A stretch of 64,000 nucleotides of DNA, taken from Gordionus sp. m RMFG-2023. Its lineage: Eukaryota > Nematomorpha > Gordioida > Chordodea > Parachordodidae. Below, one piece after another: positions 35,424 to 46,945 of this stretch. Both the position numbers and the translations under genes were made by a program. The DNA lies in contig NC_088777.1 in NCBI RefSeq assembly GCF_954871325.1, positions 930,001-994,000 on the forward strand, in the 5' to 3' direction. Positions within the stretch are counted from its first letter, which is position 1. Every line of letters begins with the position of its first letter. The notes beneath the pieces are model-generated. The model searched no databases and had not been told where the DNA came from. It saw only the letters and a program-made list of their open reading frames with translations.

Positions 35424-36251
35424 CAGGGACCTGCAGGCTCAACCCTAATATTGGCCGGATATATGGGTTGGTCAGTTTTTAATTTTTTTAGCCCATCAAT
35501 GGTCAAATTCCAGCCAATAAATTTCTTGATCAAATTTTAGTCTAACTAAGAAATCATGAAAAAATTATCCTAAATAGGAATTCTAAACCATTGCAGTAAC
35601 GTTGACTATTAGATAGGTGAATAAAAATTAGATTGAAATTATATTATTGCAAAATATCAAAATATGATAGATAATTTCATAATTTATCAATGTATTTTAC
35701 ATTTCTAAGAGTACAATTATGTAATTTTATATTATGATTTTTTAAACCATGTTACATATAATATATATATCTTAGTTATTTCCCGCGAAAATGTTAATAA
35801 TTTTTTGTCATCAGGATTCACTCTATTCCATAACTTTCATGAGTTTACTACTGCTACGTCGATAAAATTTCTAGAATAGGTCACCGCAATATGTTTTACC
35901 TCGTATATTTACATTATGCTGACACTGGGTTATCGCACATATTATTTCAATTCAAAAAATTTAAATATTTATAATCAACAAATAACAACTGTTGCGGATA
36001 TAGTATGTTGACTATTAATAGGTTAAATATACCCAGGCCAGGTCTAAAAATTATTTTTTAAAAATACTCTAGCCGGGCCGTAAAACATTATTTTAAATCG
36101 CCATTAATAGCAATAAAAAATTAAAAATAAATAGAATATATTTTTTTTTAAAAAAACCCCAGCTGGCCGCTAAAAAATTTTTGGCAAAAAAAATCCAGCC
36201 TGGGTGTGCCAAAAATTTAATAAAAGCAAATGGTACCTCTGCAGATATCTG
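35424..36251. mobile_element. Non-autonomous hAT element, 828 bp
   Basis: The left end CAGGGACCTGCA pairs with the right end TGCAGATATCTG. The flanks ATAAATAT (35416-35423) and ACAAATAT (36252-36259) match at seven of eight bases, a good 8-bp target duplication. Inside are GGCC-rich patches (AGCCGGGCCG, CAGCTGGCCGC) alternating with A/T runs. No transposase frame is present. Confidence 0.65.
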
Positions 36252-36393
36252 ACAAATATACAATATAAATAGATCTCAATAAATGTTAATAATTATCTTC
36301 CCGTTTCAATACAACATCCATAAATACTGAGTAATATACTAAAGGAGTTATCACCTTTGCAATAGATATTGTTAAAGCGATGGGTCAAAATAA

Positions 36394-36860
36394 TTGTTAT
36401 TTTATGGGGGATTTGGTTCCAATTTTTTATTTGTCATAAAAATAAGTTTACGTGATTTAAATGCGCAAAACGCATCTATCGTCGAGCGGAATCATCTAAA
36501 CGTAAATGAATCTCAAACTGACTTACTTTATAGCCTACGACTGGTTAAAGCTATCGAAATTGGTTTGAATAAAAGATTTTTAATATTTTTTTAATTATGA
36601 ATATAAGGACTTTTTATTAGTAGCTCTCATTCGAGATACGTATTTTTTTATATTAGATGAATTGATAACGAAGATAAAAAGAATATTTGAAATCAAATCT
36701 ATTGCTAGATGAAACACATGCTATTATTAAGAACAAAGTAGCGTTTGACCATCCTATTAATTCATACTCTTTTTATTGATGATGCTGATAAAATTGAATT
36801 AGAAATATTAAATTATACGGAAAGATTTTTGCCTCGATACCAACAACTTACATAAATATT
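36394..36860 (+). pseudogene. Decayed hAT transposase remnant
   Basis: SLRLVKAIEIGLNKRF is followed, in another frame, by NYEYKDFLLVALIRDTYFF. This resembles the hAT C-terminal pattern of a small helix ending KRF, an acidic stretch, then LLATLLDPRYKxxFF. The frame changes near 36590 and stops interrupt it further on. The neighbouring hAT termini support the call, but similarity is by eye. Confidence 0.4.
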
Positions 36861-37375
36861 CATAATATCAAAGATATTTTTTTCTAAGGAAAAACACTAT
36901 TTTTTCCCTCTTTAGGTCCAAGTTGATTGTCTAATTATATTTGCAAACCTTGTCAATCTAGACAAAATAGATAGTATCAGATATTAATAATAGTTTGTGT
37001 ACCAGTTCCTTGACTTGTATCATTTTCCCCTCTCTCCTTTAGGTTCATTTCATCGTTATTGCTTACTGCGTCCACTTTGTTTACTATCTCTTCGGTACTT
37101 TCTTCTACCTCGTACTTTTCAGTTAATGAGTTTTTATAAGAATTTCTATTTAGTATATGTTTTTTTTTTATTTATGACATTTGTCCTGATAAATAACTTG
37201 TATAAGATAAACAAATTTTTTTACATGTAATTGTAAATATACAACATTATACACTATACGAAAATATAAAAGTGAAAAAATGAATGTAAATAAACTGTTT
37301 TGTTATGTCTTTTTTAAAAAAAATAAATGTCCAAAAATATATTATCTCAAATTATCTCAATTTTTTAAATTATCT

Positions 37376-37657
37376 TTTTGAAGTATCAGTATTTTAAAAA
37401 GGTTTTGCCGGACCGACCTGAGATTTTTTAAAAAAGTTTTGCCGGTTGGGCCCTTATCCGAAATTTTTTTTTAAAAGAAAAATTACCGGCCCGGCCCCAA
37501 ATATTTTTATTTTTACACAAAAAATTCAACTTAAAATTGATAAATTTAAATACATTTCAAAAAATTTCTAAGGTCAAATCCGACCCAGCCCGAATTTTTT
37601 TAAAAAATAGGCCTGACCTGAAGCCCGTTTGGGCTTGAGCACTTATGCAGATCTCTA
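37376..37657. mobile_element. Right end of another copy of the same hAT family
   Basis: GGCC-rich patches (TTGCCGGACCGACCTG, CCGGCCCGGCCCC, GACCCAGCCCG) separated by A/T runs end in GCTTGAGCACTTATGCAGATCTCTA. The terminus is close to the inverse of the CAGGGACCTGCA end at 35424. The matching left end is not clear. Confidence 0.5.
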
Positions 37658-38477
37658 ATCTAGATAACTTTTTCCATTTTTTTTATCAACATTCTATCCT
37701 GTACCTTAGTAGGTATAGATAGATGGTATCTTATATATCTTTTATTATTGAAATTTATGAAATCTACTTAGGACACACAATGTATAAATGCGAGAATCGT
37801 TTACATTTTTTTTTTTTGAAAATTTTTTTTTTGACTTGTAGATAAAAGTATTTGCAGTGTTATGTAACACGTGATAAAAACGTTGTTGCCCTCTGGTTAT
37901 GGATAGGGCTACGCTGGGTTTTTCTCAAATCTATCAAATTGGATTAGGGTGAGATCACATGTTTGTGGGCAAGCGCAGGTACTTGCTCAATCCCCTAGGA
38001 CTATTGCTTAAACGTCTGTGGGCAGAAAAATACAGCACACACCCATGAATTGCAATACATATGTATTTAATTACTTTGTAGACAAGGGAAGGACCGGTTT
38101 TAATTTTAAAGTAAATTGTATCTATGATTGATAGATTAATAAAAAATAATCGAAAAGTAAGTTTTAATGAAATATAAGTCAGTGAAGAAGATAAATAAAT
38201 AAAACCTGTATCAAGAAAGAATTTAAGGGAGAGTTAGATAATTTGATTTGATTTTTAGTAGTTTCCTTTTAGACCCTTTGTTTTTATTTAATTTCAGGAA
38301 CTGTTTCATATTTAGGTTTAAATATATTATATCTTTCAAAGTTCTGTAGAACCTTAATGTTTTATACTTGCGATATGATTTCCCATTAAAGTAATATAAC
38401 CAACTAATGGTATGGATAACCAGACTATTGTTACTATAATTCCTCAAGATGTGGACAAAGAAGGTAAGGGGCTTTTT
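37658..38477. other. Spacer beside the LINE
   Basis: No gene is recognised. The minus frame at 38223-38447 lacks motifs; this stretch may include the LINE 3' tail. Confidence 0.35.
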
Positions 38478-40980
38478 TTAAACATGTGATTTAGTGTTTA
38501 TTCGAAAGAGTAGAAGATTGCCGTTTATTATTCTTAGACATTTACTTACGAACATTTGCAATTTTCTTCTCTTTCTCATGGTAATCTCCCATTTGTTTCC
38601 GCCATAGAGGAGAATTGGAATGATGGTTGAATTAAAAATTCCGAGTTTTGTAAACAGATATCTATCTAGCTTTCTACAGTTTGAAAAATTTATAAAAAGC
38701 TGCAGTGGCATTTGTATATGGATTTTAAGTTCCCCTTTGCAACTGCCTCTATTGCCAATGGTTACACCAAGATATTTAAAGGATTTCACTACCTTTACCA
38801 TCTTGCCCCTTACTACAAGTTTTCTAGAGGATGTGCATGGGACGAGGGCATTATAACTGTTTTATCAAAATTTATATCCAGGCCAGCCTTAAGACTGAAG
38901 GTTTAGTATAAATATCAAATTTTGAGTTTCTTCCCAAACCTTTTGTAATCATAACTATGTCATCCGCGTAGAATATCACCCTATTCTCTAAGTAACACAT
39001 AGACCTTAGTTCTAAAAGATTTAGCAGTTCTCAAACATATCTTTTATAATTTTGTTCATGAATTAAACAGCCACGAGGAAACAACACCCTTGTTTATCCC
39101 CTTTTTTTTTGCGAAGAATCTTTATTGTTAATTTTGAAAGTGGCGAAAAGATTCCAGTAGTGCGTCTTGATGATTTTTATGATGTTAGTATCAATGCCGC
39201 ATTCTGCTAAGATATTCCACAGAGAATCATGACTAACGTTAACAAAAGCGCGTTTAAAATCAATAATAAAATAAAAAGTCAACTTATATTTGTCTCACAT
39301 TTCTGCTTTATAATCTTCAAAGCTAAAATTTGTTCATTTATGTTACTTCTTAAACGGTAGGCGCAAATAAATTTGGATAAAAGGTTAGGTGTAGAAGAGA
39401 GTATGTGGTTTTTTTAAAAGGACCATAAAAACCTTTGATGCAATATACATAAGAGCAATGTCTTTTGTAATCCTTGAATTTGATTGGATTAGGAATTTTA
39501 GGGAAGTGTACATGATAGTCATATTCCAATTCACAGGCATCGTCCGTGGACCATTTCTTATTAAACAATCTTAGTAAGAACTGAGAAATCGCTAAAGGGG
39601 TGACTTTCAGATTTTCCCCAGTAATGTTATCAGTAACAGGAGATTTGTTATTCATGAGTTTTATTTATGGCGGCAGCTATTTTTGCCAATGAAATGTTTG
39701 CATCAGATTGTTCAAAGCTATGGCTCGTGGATGGTATCACGGTTGGCCTCCCAGATTATAAGATACCTATATAATGATCTAACCAGAACGTCATCTGTTC
39801 ACCTGGATCAGTGATTAATTTGTTTATATCCTTATCGATGGAAGTATTTTGAAGACTTTAGCCTTACAGAAGTATTTGAGCCTAGTTTCCCTCATATCTC
39901 TATTTATCTCGAAAGCTTTTTTTGCAATATAAATCCTTCTATCTCTCTTAAGGAGTCTATGAATTGTAGTCCAAAGGTTTCATGTATTTATTTTCATATA
40001 AATTGAGTTCCTCTATCATACCATTCGTTTCTCGGAGAAGAGTTGTTAATATTAAGGAGATAATTGCAGGCTCCAAATAAATTGTTTTTGAAGGGCAACC
40101 AGAATTCCTCTACAAAACTAAACTCCGATGACGCTATGAATTTTACCGCTCTATCATTTAAACTTTGATCTAACTGCAGCTTTACTTCCGGTCGTTGTAT
40201 GTAATTTGCGTTTCCAGGGGAGGTATCTGGGCTGTGGGGTAGAACGTTGGGAGTTTTCTTATATATTCCAATCAGTGAAATTTGCTGATTAATTTATGAT
40301 CGGAAATATATATGTTCCATATTACTTTCACATTTTTAAACCAACCGTGAATGCTTGAGATAATAAATCAATTTGTGATTTTGTGTTATTCATTTTATAG
40401 GTTAGAGTATTATTTTATTTGTGACAGAAGAAGTTGTTCTCAATTTTAAGGTTTAAACTCCTGCACATTTCCAAGATCTTCCTATTCTCATCTCTGTTTG
40501 ATTGAAAATGGCAGAATTTCCAATTAGGCTATCTCTTATAAAAGAGTCCTCCTTCCCAATCCACTATTTAAGTCTCCTAGAATTATCAAATTACGGCTAC
40601 TGGGAAGTGGGTTGACGATTTTTTAAAGGTTATCTATAAAATGGAGCCTATCATTTCTGCTTGAAGAGGCATAGACATTTATTAGAATAATCTGTTTGAA
40701 ATACGTATTCATGTGCAACAGACCACATCTTTCAGAAATGGGTACAAATTTATCTATATATTTATGTATTCTCACTAATTAGGAAGGCAACCACCAATTG
40801 TTTGAAGTGGTACCAGGACTATACATTATAAAGTTGTTAAAAGTAGGCATGCTATTATCTTTGGAGTGAGTTTCTTGTACCGCGATTACATCCATTTTTT
40901 CTTCAGTCATAAGTCTAAGTAAAATCGTTAACTTGCTCTTTAACCCATTAATGTTACGCTCAATTTCCATCACTAAAATT
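38478..40980 (-). mobile_element. Decayed APE-type LINE (non-LTR retrotransposon)
   Basis: On the minus strand, in order, are an AP-endonuclease start (from about 40973: NINGLKSKLTILLRL, DVIAVQETHSKD) and an endonuclease core, LIILGDLNSG, near 40590. The RT finger/palm follows (39282-39094: FKRAFVNVSHDSLWNIL), then an intact FYADD box (codons at about 38973-38959, reading NRVIFYADDIVMITK). Last is the RT C-terminal/thumb region (38801-38478: SFKYLGVTIGNRGSC, IFNSTIIPILLYGG, KLQMFVSKCLRI). The frame is broken by several stops and shifts, so it is inactive. The layout, with one frame and EN directly before RT, suggests an RTE-like or related clade, but the clade is not proven. The 5' boundary at about 40980 lies right at the EN start, so a small 5' truncation is possible. 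No clear poly(A) tail or target duplication was found. Confidence 0.85.
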
Positions 40981-42104
40981 CGAGTTAGTTAAGTTAAAAC
41001 AGAGATATAAATTTTAGACGTTATAATAGAAAAGAAATTAAAATAAATAGTATCATTTGCGGTATTTCTAACTTTGAATAACCGAAATAACTGATGATAT
41101 TATAAAGCTTTAGTCAAAAATTGGACCTATACAAGAATTCAATTATTAAACCTTTATTATTTGAAATCAAAACTTATTATAATGTTACAAATACATTGCA
41201 ATAAATAAATAACATGTAAAAAGGATTTAAAAAGTTAGATCAGGTCTTTGGGAAGGAGACTTCCAATCAAACGAATTTAATTTTATTTATATTGCTTTTA
41301 TATATGTATTCTTTTTTTTTTAAAAATTGATATAATAAAAAAAAGAAGAAATAATATCTAGATTCGTTCGTGAAGAAACCATATGATTCGAAAATATTTT
41401 GAATCGAGTTAAAAAGAACCTAGGTATTATATAGAAGATGTAATTTGATTTTTGAATCAGAACTCCAAATCCATTTACGTTATAGTTTTTTTATTTCCTC
41501 TAGCTATTTCTGTTTAGTGGGCTGGTAAACTAACGATTATGCAAAAGAAAGGTATTGGGGAAATTCAAATAATTGAATTTTTGTTCCAGCTTCATCAAAT
41601 TAGAAATCTTTTTCTTATTTTATCAATAATGCTTTTTTTTGTTTAAACTCTACTAAATAAGGGTGAGATCAAATATGGATACCCTAATGATTACATTAAG
41701 GTTAGCTAACATACTCTTAAGGCATTTATATTACAATTTTTATTTGCTAATAATACGGTTATGATTGACGAAACTGATTGAAGATGTAACATAAATTTTA
41801 GTGAAATTTTAACATTTAGAAAACTTATAGATATTTTCTGGTCTGACCTGATACCAATTTTGGCACTATTTTTGCTTATTTTACCCTACACTTTGGTTTG
41901 GTAGTTCCAGATTTAATGTTTTCAAAAACTTGGTTAGCCATTACGCCTATATCATCCATGACATCATATATGTCTGTTTATTTTCTGATATTTTTCAATA
42001 ATGGTTATAAGAGACGGGAGCTAGTTTTAATATGAATGATAAATTTTAAGTTTAAAAAAAGAATTTTGAATTTAAAATTAGAATTATGTAAATACGCGAA
42101 TTTC
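40981..42104. other. AT-rich spacer
   Basis: No gene or repeat supported. Confidence 0.4.
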
Positions 42105-42430
42105 CGAGGGGGGGGGGGAATGATGGGTCTTCACTTTTCCAACTCCCCCTATGACTATACCTAGGATTATGAGTATAAATAACCAGAAGGCCCTAGAATA
42201 ATCTGGTAAAAAAATTTTTTTTTTTTATAAATATTATATTCAACTTAAAGATATCAGTAGCGTCACTGGTGGGGAAGGAGTGCTCAACTCTTAAAAAAAT
42301 TGAATAGCCTCTGAAATTTTTCAATTCTTATGGAAAATGCTTTATTTTTTTAAATTTTTACCTAAAAAGGTAATTTCTTAAAAATATAAATTTGTATTTT
42401 TTTATAGTTGAGACCCCTGATATGATAGGG
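42105..42430. repeat. Termini of dispersed repeats
   Basis: A GGGGGGGGGGG-bearing patch ending CTCCCCCTATGACTATACC (about 42108-42162), and a second patch starting CAGTAGCGTCACTGGTGGGG (about 42252), look like opposite ends of repeats with CAGTGGCGTAACTAGGGGG-type termini seen in many invertebrate hAT-like elements. Boundaries are not resolved. Confidence 0.35.
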
Positions 42431-43154
42431 ATATGAGCGATAACGTTTGTTCGTTTCAGTTTTAGGTCCTAGAATTTTTAAAGTTCCATTCCCTAAAAGA
42501 TAATAAAATCGGTTCGTTTTTTAAACGCGTTCGAATAACATATAATATTTTTAACGCATTGGAAAGTCTACAAATCGTTATTTAAGGATCTAGATATTGT
42601 TCATAGTAATTTTTTTTAATATATATATATTAAAAAAAGTAACTATCTTCTTTAATATAAAATTTTATAATATATTTTTTATTATAGATGCAATATTTAA
42701 CAATGATATCGTATTGAAAATTATCGTAAGTCTAAGATGACAATATTGTATGGATGCTTTAAAATTTTAATTTTATGTCAAGATTTTAATAGATAATATT
42801 CCCAAGGTGCTTTCGTTGGATATTTAAATCATAAATCAATTTACTTTTCGACAGCGAGGCCAGCCTTGAAAGAAGAATAACTTAAATTAATTAAACTTTA
42901 AAATTTATCTAAAAATATTATTTCTATGGCCAAGCAATACATAATTTTTTGTAAATATTAATTATGTATATCTATTTTTTAGATTTAAAAAATAATATTT
43001 TAATTCTCTTTTTATTATAAAATTTAAAAAATATATTAATTTTTTTAAATTTTTTCCTAATTTCTTTAAAGATAAAACAGATATGAGAGTTAGTTATTTA
43101 ATAATTTGGTTGTTAGTAGGTAAAATTTTATTTTATATCGTGTTTTGATTACGA

Positions 43155-43443
43155 ATCTTTAAATTGATAAGGATTTAAGCCCAAAAGAATTTACAAACAA
43201 TTATACTGATTTCAATAATTTATATTCGATTATCCAGAAACACTAATGGTGATGGGCGAATTACGGTATGCTCATTTTATACAACAACAACAAGAAGAGA
43301 TTGATAGAATAGGTAAGACTAAATAAAAAAAAACTCTTATAGATTAATTTTTTTAAAAAAAATCAAACTATTTAATTTTTAGGAATTGTAAAATTTTGTC
43401 TCAACAACTGTACAAATTTAGAAAATGGATTGTGTTCTCAATG
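43155..43443 (+). pseudogene. Intron-bearing gene fragment, copy B
   Basis: This is the diverged second copy of the fragment at 19368-19676. The upstream exon is damaged: relative to copy A it needs frame shifts around GATTATCCAGAAACAC and GGCGAATTACGGTATGC. It still ends AGAATAG then GTAAG. The intron is about 65 bases with a good acceptor (TTTAATTTTTAG at about 43382). The terminal exon reads IVKFCLNNCTNLENGLCSQC and stops at TAA, with phase matching the donor. Cys spacing C-X3-C-X7-C-X2-C is identical in both copies. The parent gene is not in the window. Confidence 0.45.
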
Positions 43444-43667
43444 CTAAAATTTGAAAGACTTGCATGAATATTTTCTAATATTTTTTTTTGTTATTAAATT
43501 ATATAACATTTATAGGGTTGTTTGTCATAAAAATTATTTATTTAAAGGGGGATGTTATGATTTTCATATTGATATTATTATTTATTATAATAGAATAAAA
43601 GGTAATATTACAATATGATCAATAAAAATTTGTAAAATGGAAGTTAACAGATTACTTATCTTTCTTT

Positions 43668-43668
43668 A

Positions 43669-43729
<61 letters not shown>

Positions 43730-43737
43730 AGAGAAAG
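43668..43737. repeat. (GAAA)n microsatellite
   Basis: About 15 GAAA units, followed by a GC-richer stretch (GGGCCCATGATGTCGGCATG). Confidence 0.9.
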
Positions 43738-43939
43738 GGCCCATGATGTCGGCATGAACCAGCGCAGCAGGTTGTATCAAGTCGCCAAAATTTGTTTATT
43801 TTTTGTTAAATGTATGATAAAGTAATTAATTAGGAAGAAAAAATGGCGACAGAATTTAAAAAAGTTTTATAACGAATAAAAATTCGCCTTAGTTTATTTA
43901 TATTATATTCCAAAATAGAAAATTTTATAACTTTAAGTG

Positions 43940-43949
43940 NNNNNNNNNN
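43940..43949. other. Assembly gap (10 N)
   Basis: Ten N, a placeholder gap. Confidence 0.99.
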
Positions 43950-44476
43950 AAAACGCATTGTGATATGATTAAAATTTTTTTAACGCAATATTCGATCGTG
44001 CGAAAGATTTTTTTGGAAGAACATCGGTTTCACTGGGTGATGGTATAACTCTAATAAAACTTTTTCTATTAAAAATTAATGTAAAATAGAATTCACGCAA
44101 ATTTTATAATTAAAATGATATCCGAAAGTTATCATTTTATTAAATGTAATTAATTAAACTATTAATTATATTATAGTTATATTAGCTTATGTTTAAAATT
44201 AATTTTAATAAATTAAATAAAATACTATTCATTCATTCCACCTGTTACATTGACAAAAAATCATTAAAACCTTAAATTTAATCATTTAAGATTTTGTAGT
44301 CGAATAGGCATATTGATGATTCCCATTTTCCTTAGGGTTTTTTTTATAAAATTTTGCAATTAACTTTTTAGCTATTCATAGTTTACATAAATATATCGCC
44401 GGATAAACAAAGTTAAGTTTAAAGTTTCATGAAATATATTCTTAAAAAGAATAATGGTGTATTGAAAAAAAATTGA

Positions 44477-44701
44477 GGCCGCATTCATAGTGGGATCCGA
44501 TCCAACCCAATTTAACAGCTGATTGATTAATCTGTTTACGATATCGATTTTTTTTAAAATAATATTAATTTTATCTTATTCTGTACATGGTATAATAACC
44601 TAAGAAATATTTAATAAAGGAATAATTGATTCTCATAAACCGATTTAAAAATCGATCAGCTGTTAAATCAGGTCGGATCGGATCCCACTATGAATGCGGC
44701 C
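44477..44701. mobile_element. Perfect-ended MITE with 3-bp target duplication (PIF/Harbinger-like)
   Basis: The element is 225 bp. GGCCGCATTCATAGTGGGAT at the left is the exact inverse of the right end, and the pairing continues through GATCCGATC and TTTAACAGCTGATT with few mismatches (about 50-base arms). TGA flanks both sides (44474-44476 and 44702-44704). A 3-bp duplication and a GGC-starting terminus fit PIF/Harbinger, although that group usually duplicates TWA; the superfamily is tentative. Confidence 0.8.
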
Positions 44702-45084
44702 TGAATTCCGCGAAAAAAAAATATAATTAAGATTATAAATTCGTAATGTGAAATTCAATCTTCTTTGGAATTTGTGCTAATTATTTAAATCATATATCAA
44801 ATATGTATTTAAATCTATTTTCGGTGGAAATACTTTTCAGGTAATTATAACTTCTAAAATAAGAAAATTTAAAATGATTGGTAGAAATACTGAATGGATG
44901 GAGTTGGCCAGATTATACAATAATTTTAATATATTAGGGAAAAAAAAAGTCTATAATGTTTCAGTAAGCTAAGCATTTGAACATTTTTTTGGGGATATTA
45001 TTACCCAAACCATAGTTGAACCTTTTATGCCATAATTTGCGTTCAGCTAGCAATTAATCACGGGAATGGAAAACATTAACATCC

Positions 45085-45222
45085 TTATAACGATGGGATT
45101 GCTTTGCTGCTAGTTGACATAGATAAATAAGCGCTCTTCTTTTGACTCAACAATGAAACATATTCATCATCTAAATTTTTTCTAATCTCCTTACGCAATA
45201 TGATACCTGCAGCTATTCTCAT
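45085..45222 (-). CDS. Small ORF, 45 codons, unidentified
   Basis: From ATG 45222 (context AAAACAATGA) the frame reads MRIAAGIILRKEIRKNL, then DDEYVSLLSQKKSAYL, and ends SKAIPSL before TAA. It is open for eight codons upstream as well. Composition is more protein-like than nearby chance frames. No homology is recognised; a decayed exon is equally likely. Confidence 0.25.
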   Translation of the reverse strand: MRIAAGIILRKEIRKNLDDEYVSLLSQKKSAYLSMSTSSKAIPSL

Positions 45223-45671
45223 TGTTTTATTTAAATCGATGCCATTTTTTTTTTACAAATATAAATATATTACATATAATACTTGTGTATTTAAATAATT
45301 TGTTATAAGTTGTAATATAAATTTTTTTTTATTATATAGAGTCCACCAATCAGTATGCCTTTGAAGATCTGTATTTTTTCAGAACATTGTGTCTTATTTT
45401 AGTAAGATAATTTATAATAGGATCTCCTATGAATTTTTTTTTTATTAGAGATCATTCTAATTCTCATCAATATACGTGTAAAAAGAATTATTTACCATTC
45501 TTTAAATTAAATTTTTCTAAATTGGATATTGATTTTTTTGAAATATTTTACTTTCACTTTGAAGAAAAATTTATACCTGATTCAGCGAGATATTTGCGAT
45601 AAATAAGTAAAAAATTAAAATATGTTAGGGGATAACGTGTAGGAATGATTAGATATCATCATTATGCCAAT

Positions 45672-45792
45672 TTTCAAAAAACAGCTAACTCCTGAAGATA
45701 TTTCTCTTAGATACCACAAAGATTTGGAAATCTATTATCAAAATCTCTACTCCTTCGTGCCCAGCTCAAATCGGACCGTTTAATTAAGCTAG
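45672..45792. mobile_element. hAT-like MITE fragment
   Basis: AAACAGCTAACTCCTGAAG, ACCACAAAGATTTGG and CAAATCGGACCGTTTAAT match family blocks; both tips are eroded. Confidence 0.5.
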
Positions 45793-46895
45793 ATAAAATA
45801 TTTTAATAATCATAAAACCGAAATATTTACGAAAAATATTTTAACTGGACCTTCCGCTGGGCACTCGTTAAATTGCGTTTTAAATAGTAGATTTATTTTC
45901 TATAACTATCTTCATTTTTTTTTTAATCCTTAAAATTAATAATGTTTAGTAATACGATAGGATAATATATTTAATCTATCTAATTGCGCAAGATTTATAC
46001 ATTTAAATACATATCTAAATAGAGGTCTCGATTTTATTATTTTATTACAAATTTAATTAAAAAGCGCTTCAAGGCGCATTGATTATTTATAGTAACAGAT
46101 GTCGAAAATTTTGATATACACCATCAGTTAATATTTTAGAGAAGAAAAAGTTATAAAGGGTGAAATTAGGTTCAGAAAAACCTGTTAATGTAGTTCACAA
46201 AGATTACTTAATAAAGAAAGAATATTTATAATACCATATATTAAAAAGGCATAAGAATAATATATAGTTTAAAAAAATAAACGCAAAATCTGAATATCAT
46301 TTTTTCTTCGTACAATGTATTTAGAAAATAAAAACGAATATTAAAATCTTTCCTTAAATCTTAATTTTTTTTTATAAAGTAAATTCAAATTCGGTATTAT
46401 CAAAATATTGAGTTTTATAATCTTGATTCTTCATTACTATCTCTTATTTATCAACTTATTTTACCGTTAGCATTTTGATTTGCAAGCGAATGAGATAAAA
46501 TAACTTATAATTTTTAACAGGGACTCACTTATTATAACTTCCTAAACCCATCGATAGGATCTTATAATTCAAATTCTATTGATCAAATGGTGGGACTATT
46601 TTAGAATAGTAGCAAGATTGGATTTAAAACATTCAAATTTCAAAGATTTACACTCATTATGAAGCCTTAGCAAAGCAGACATTAACTCTAATGTAGAATT
46701 ACCGTTACATGGGTCACGATCAAAATATATTTTTATTTCTCACCAAAATGACAGCGATTTATGTATAATTACTAAGAAGTTATATAATAATGATATGACG
46801 ACGAGAAATGCAATAAATATTGTTATGATGATGTACAACAATTGAGATTTGAAGAAGAAAAAAAAATAAAATTAACAATTCATGACATTTAATTA

Positions 46896-46903
46896 TATAT
46901 AAA
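46896..46903 (+). promoter_or_regulatory. TATA-like box for the cystine-knot gene
   Basis: TATATAAA about 43 bases before the ATG would allow a short leader. The surroundings are AT-rich, so chance is possible. Confidence 0.25.
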
Positions 46904-46945
46904 TTTTTTATATAAGATTAAATAATAATGGTATATACTTATATA

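Noticed and set aside
36997-37230. 77-codon plus frame starting MYQFLDLYHFPLSPLG
   Set aside because: Inside the hAT-remnant cluster, Leu/Phe/Tyr-rich, no recognised domain.
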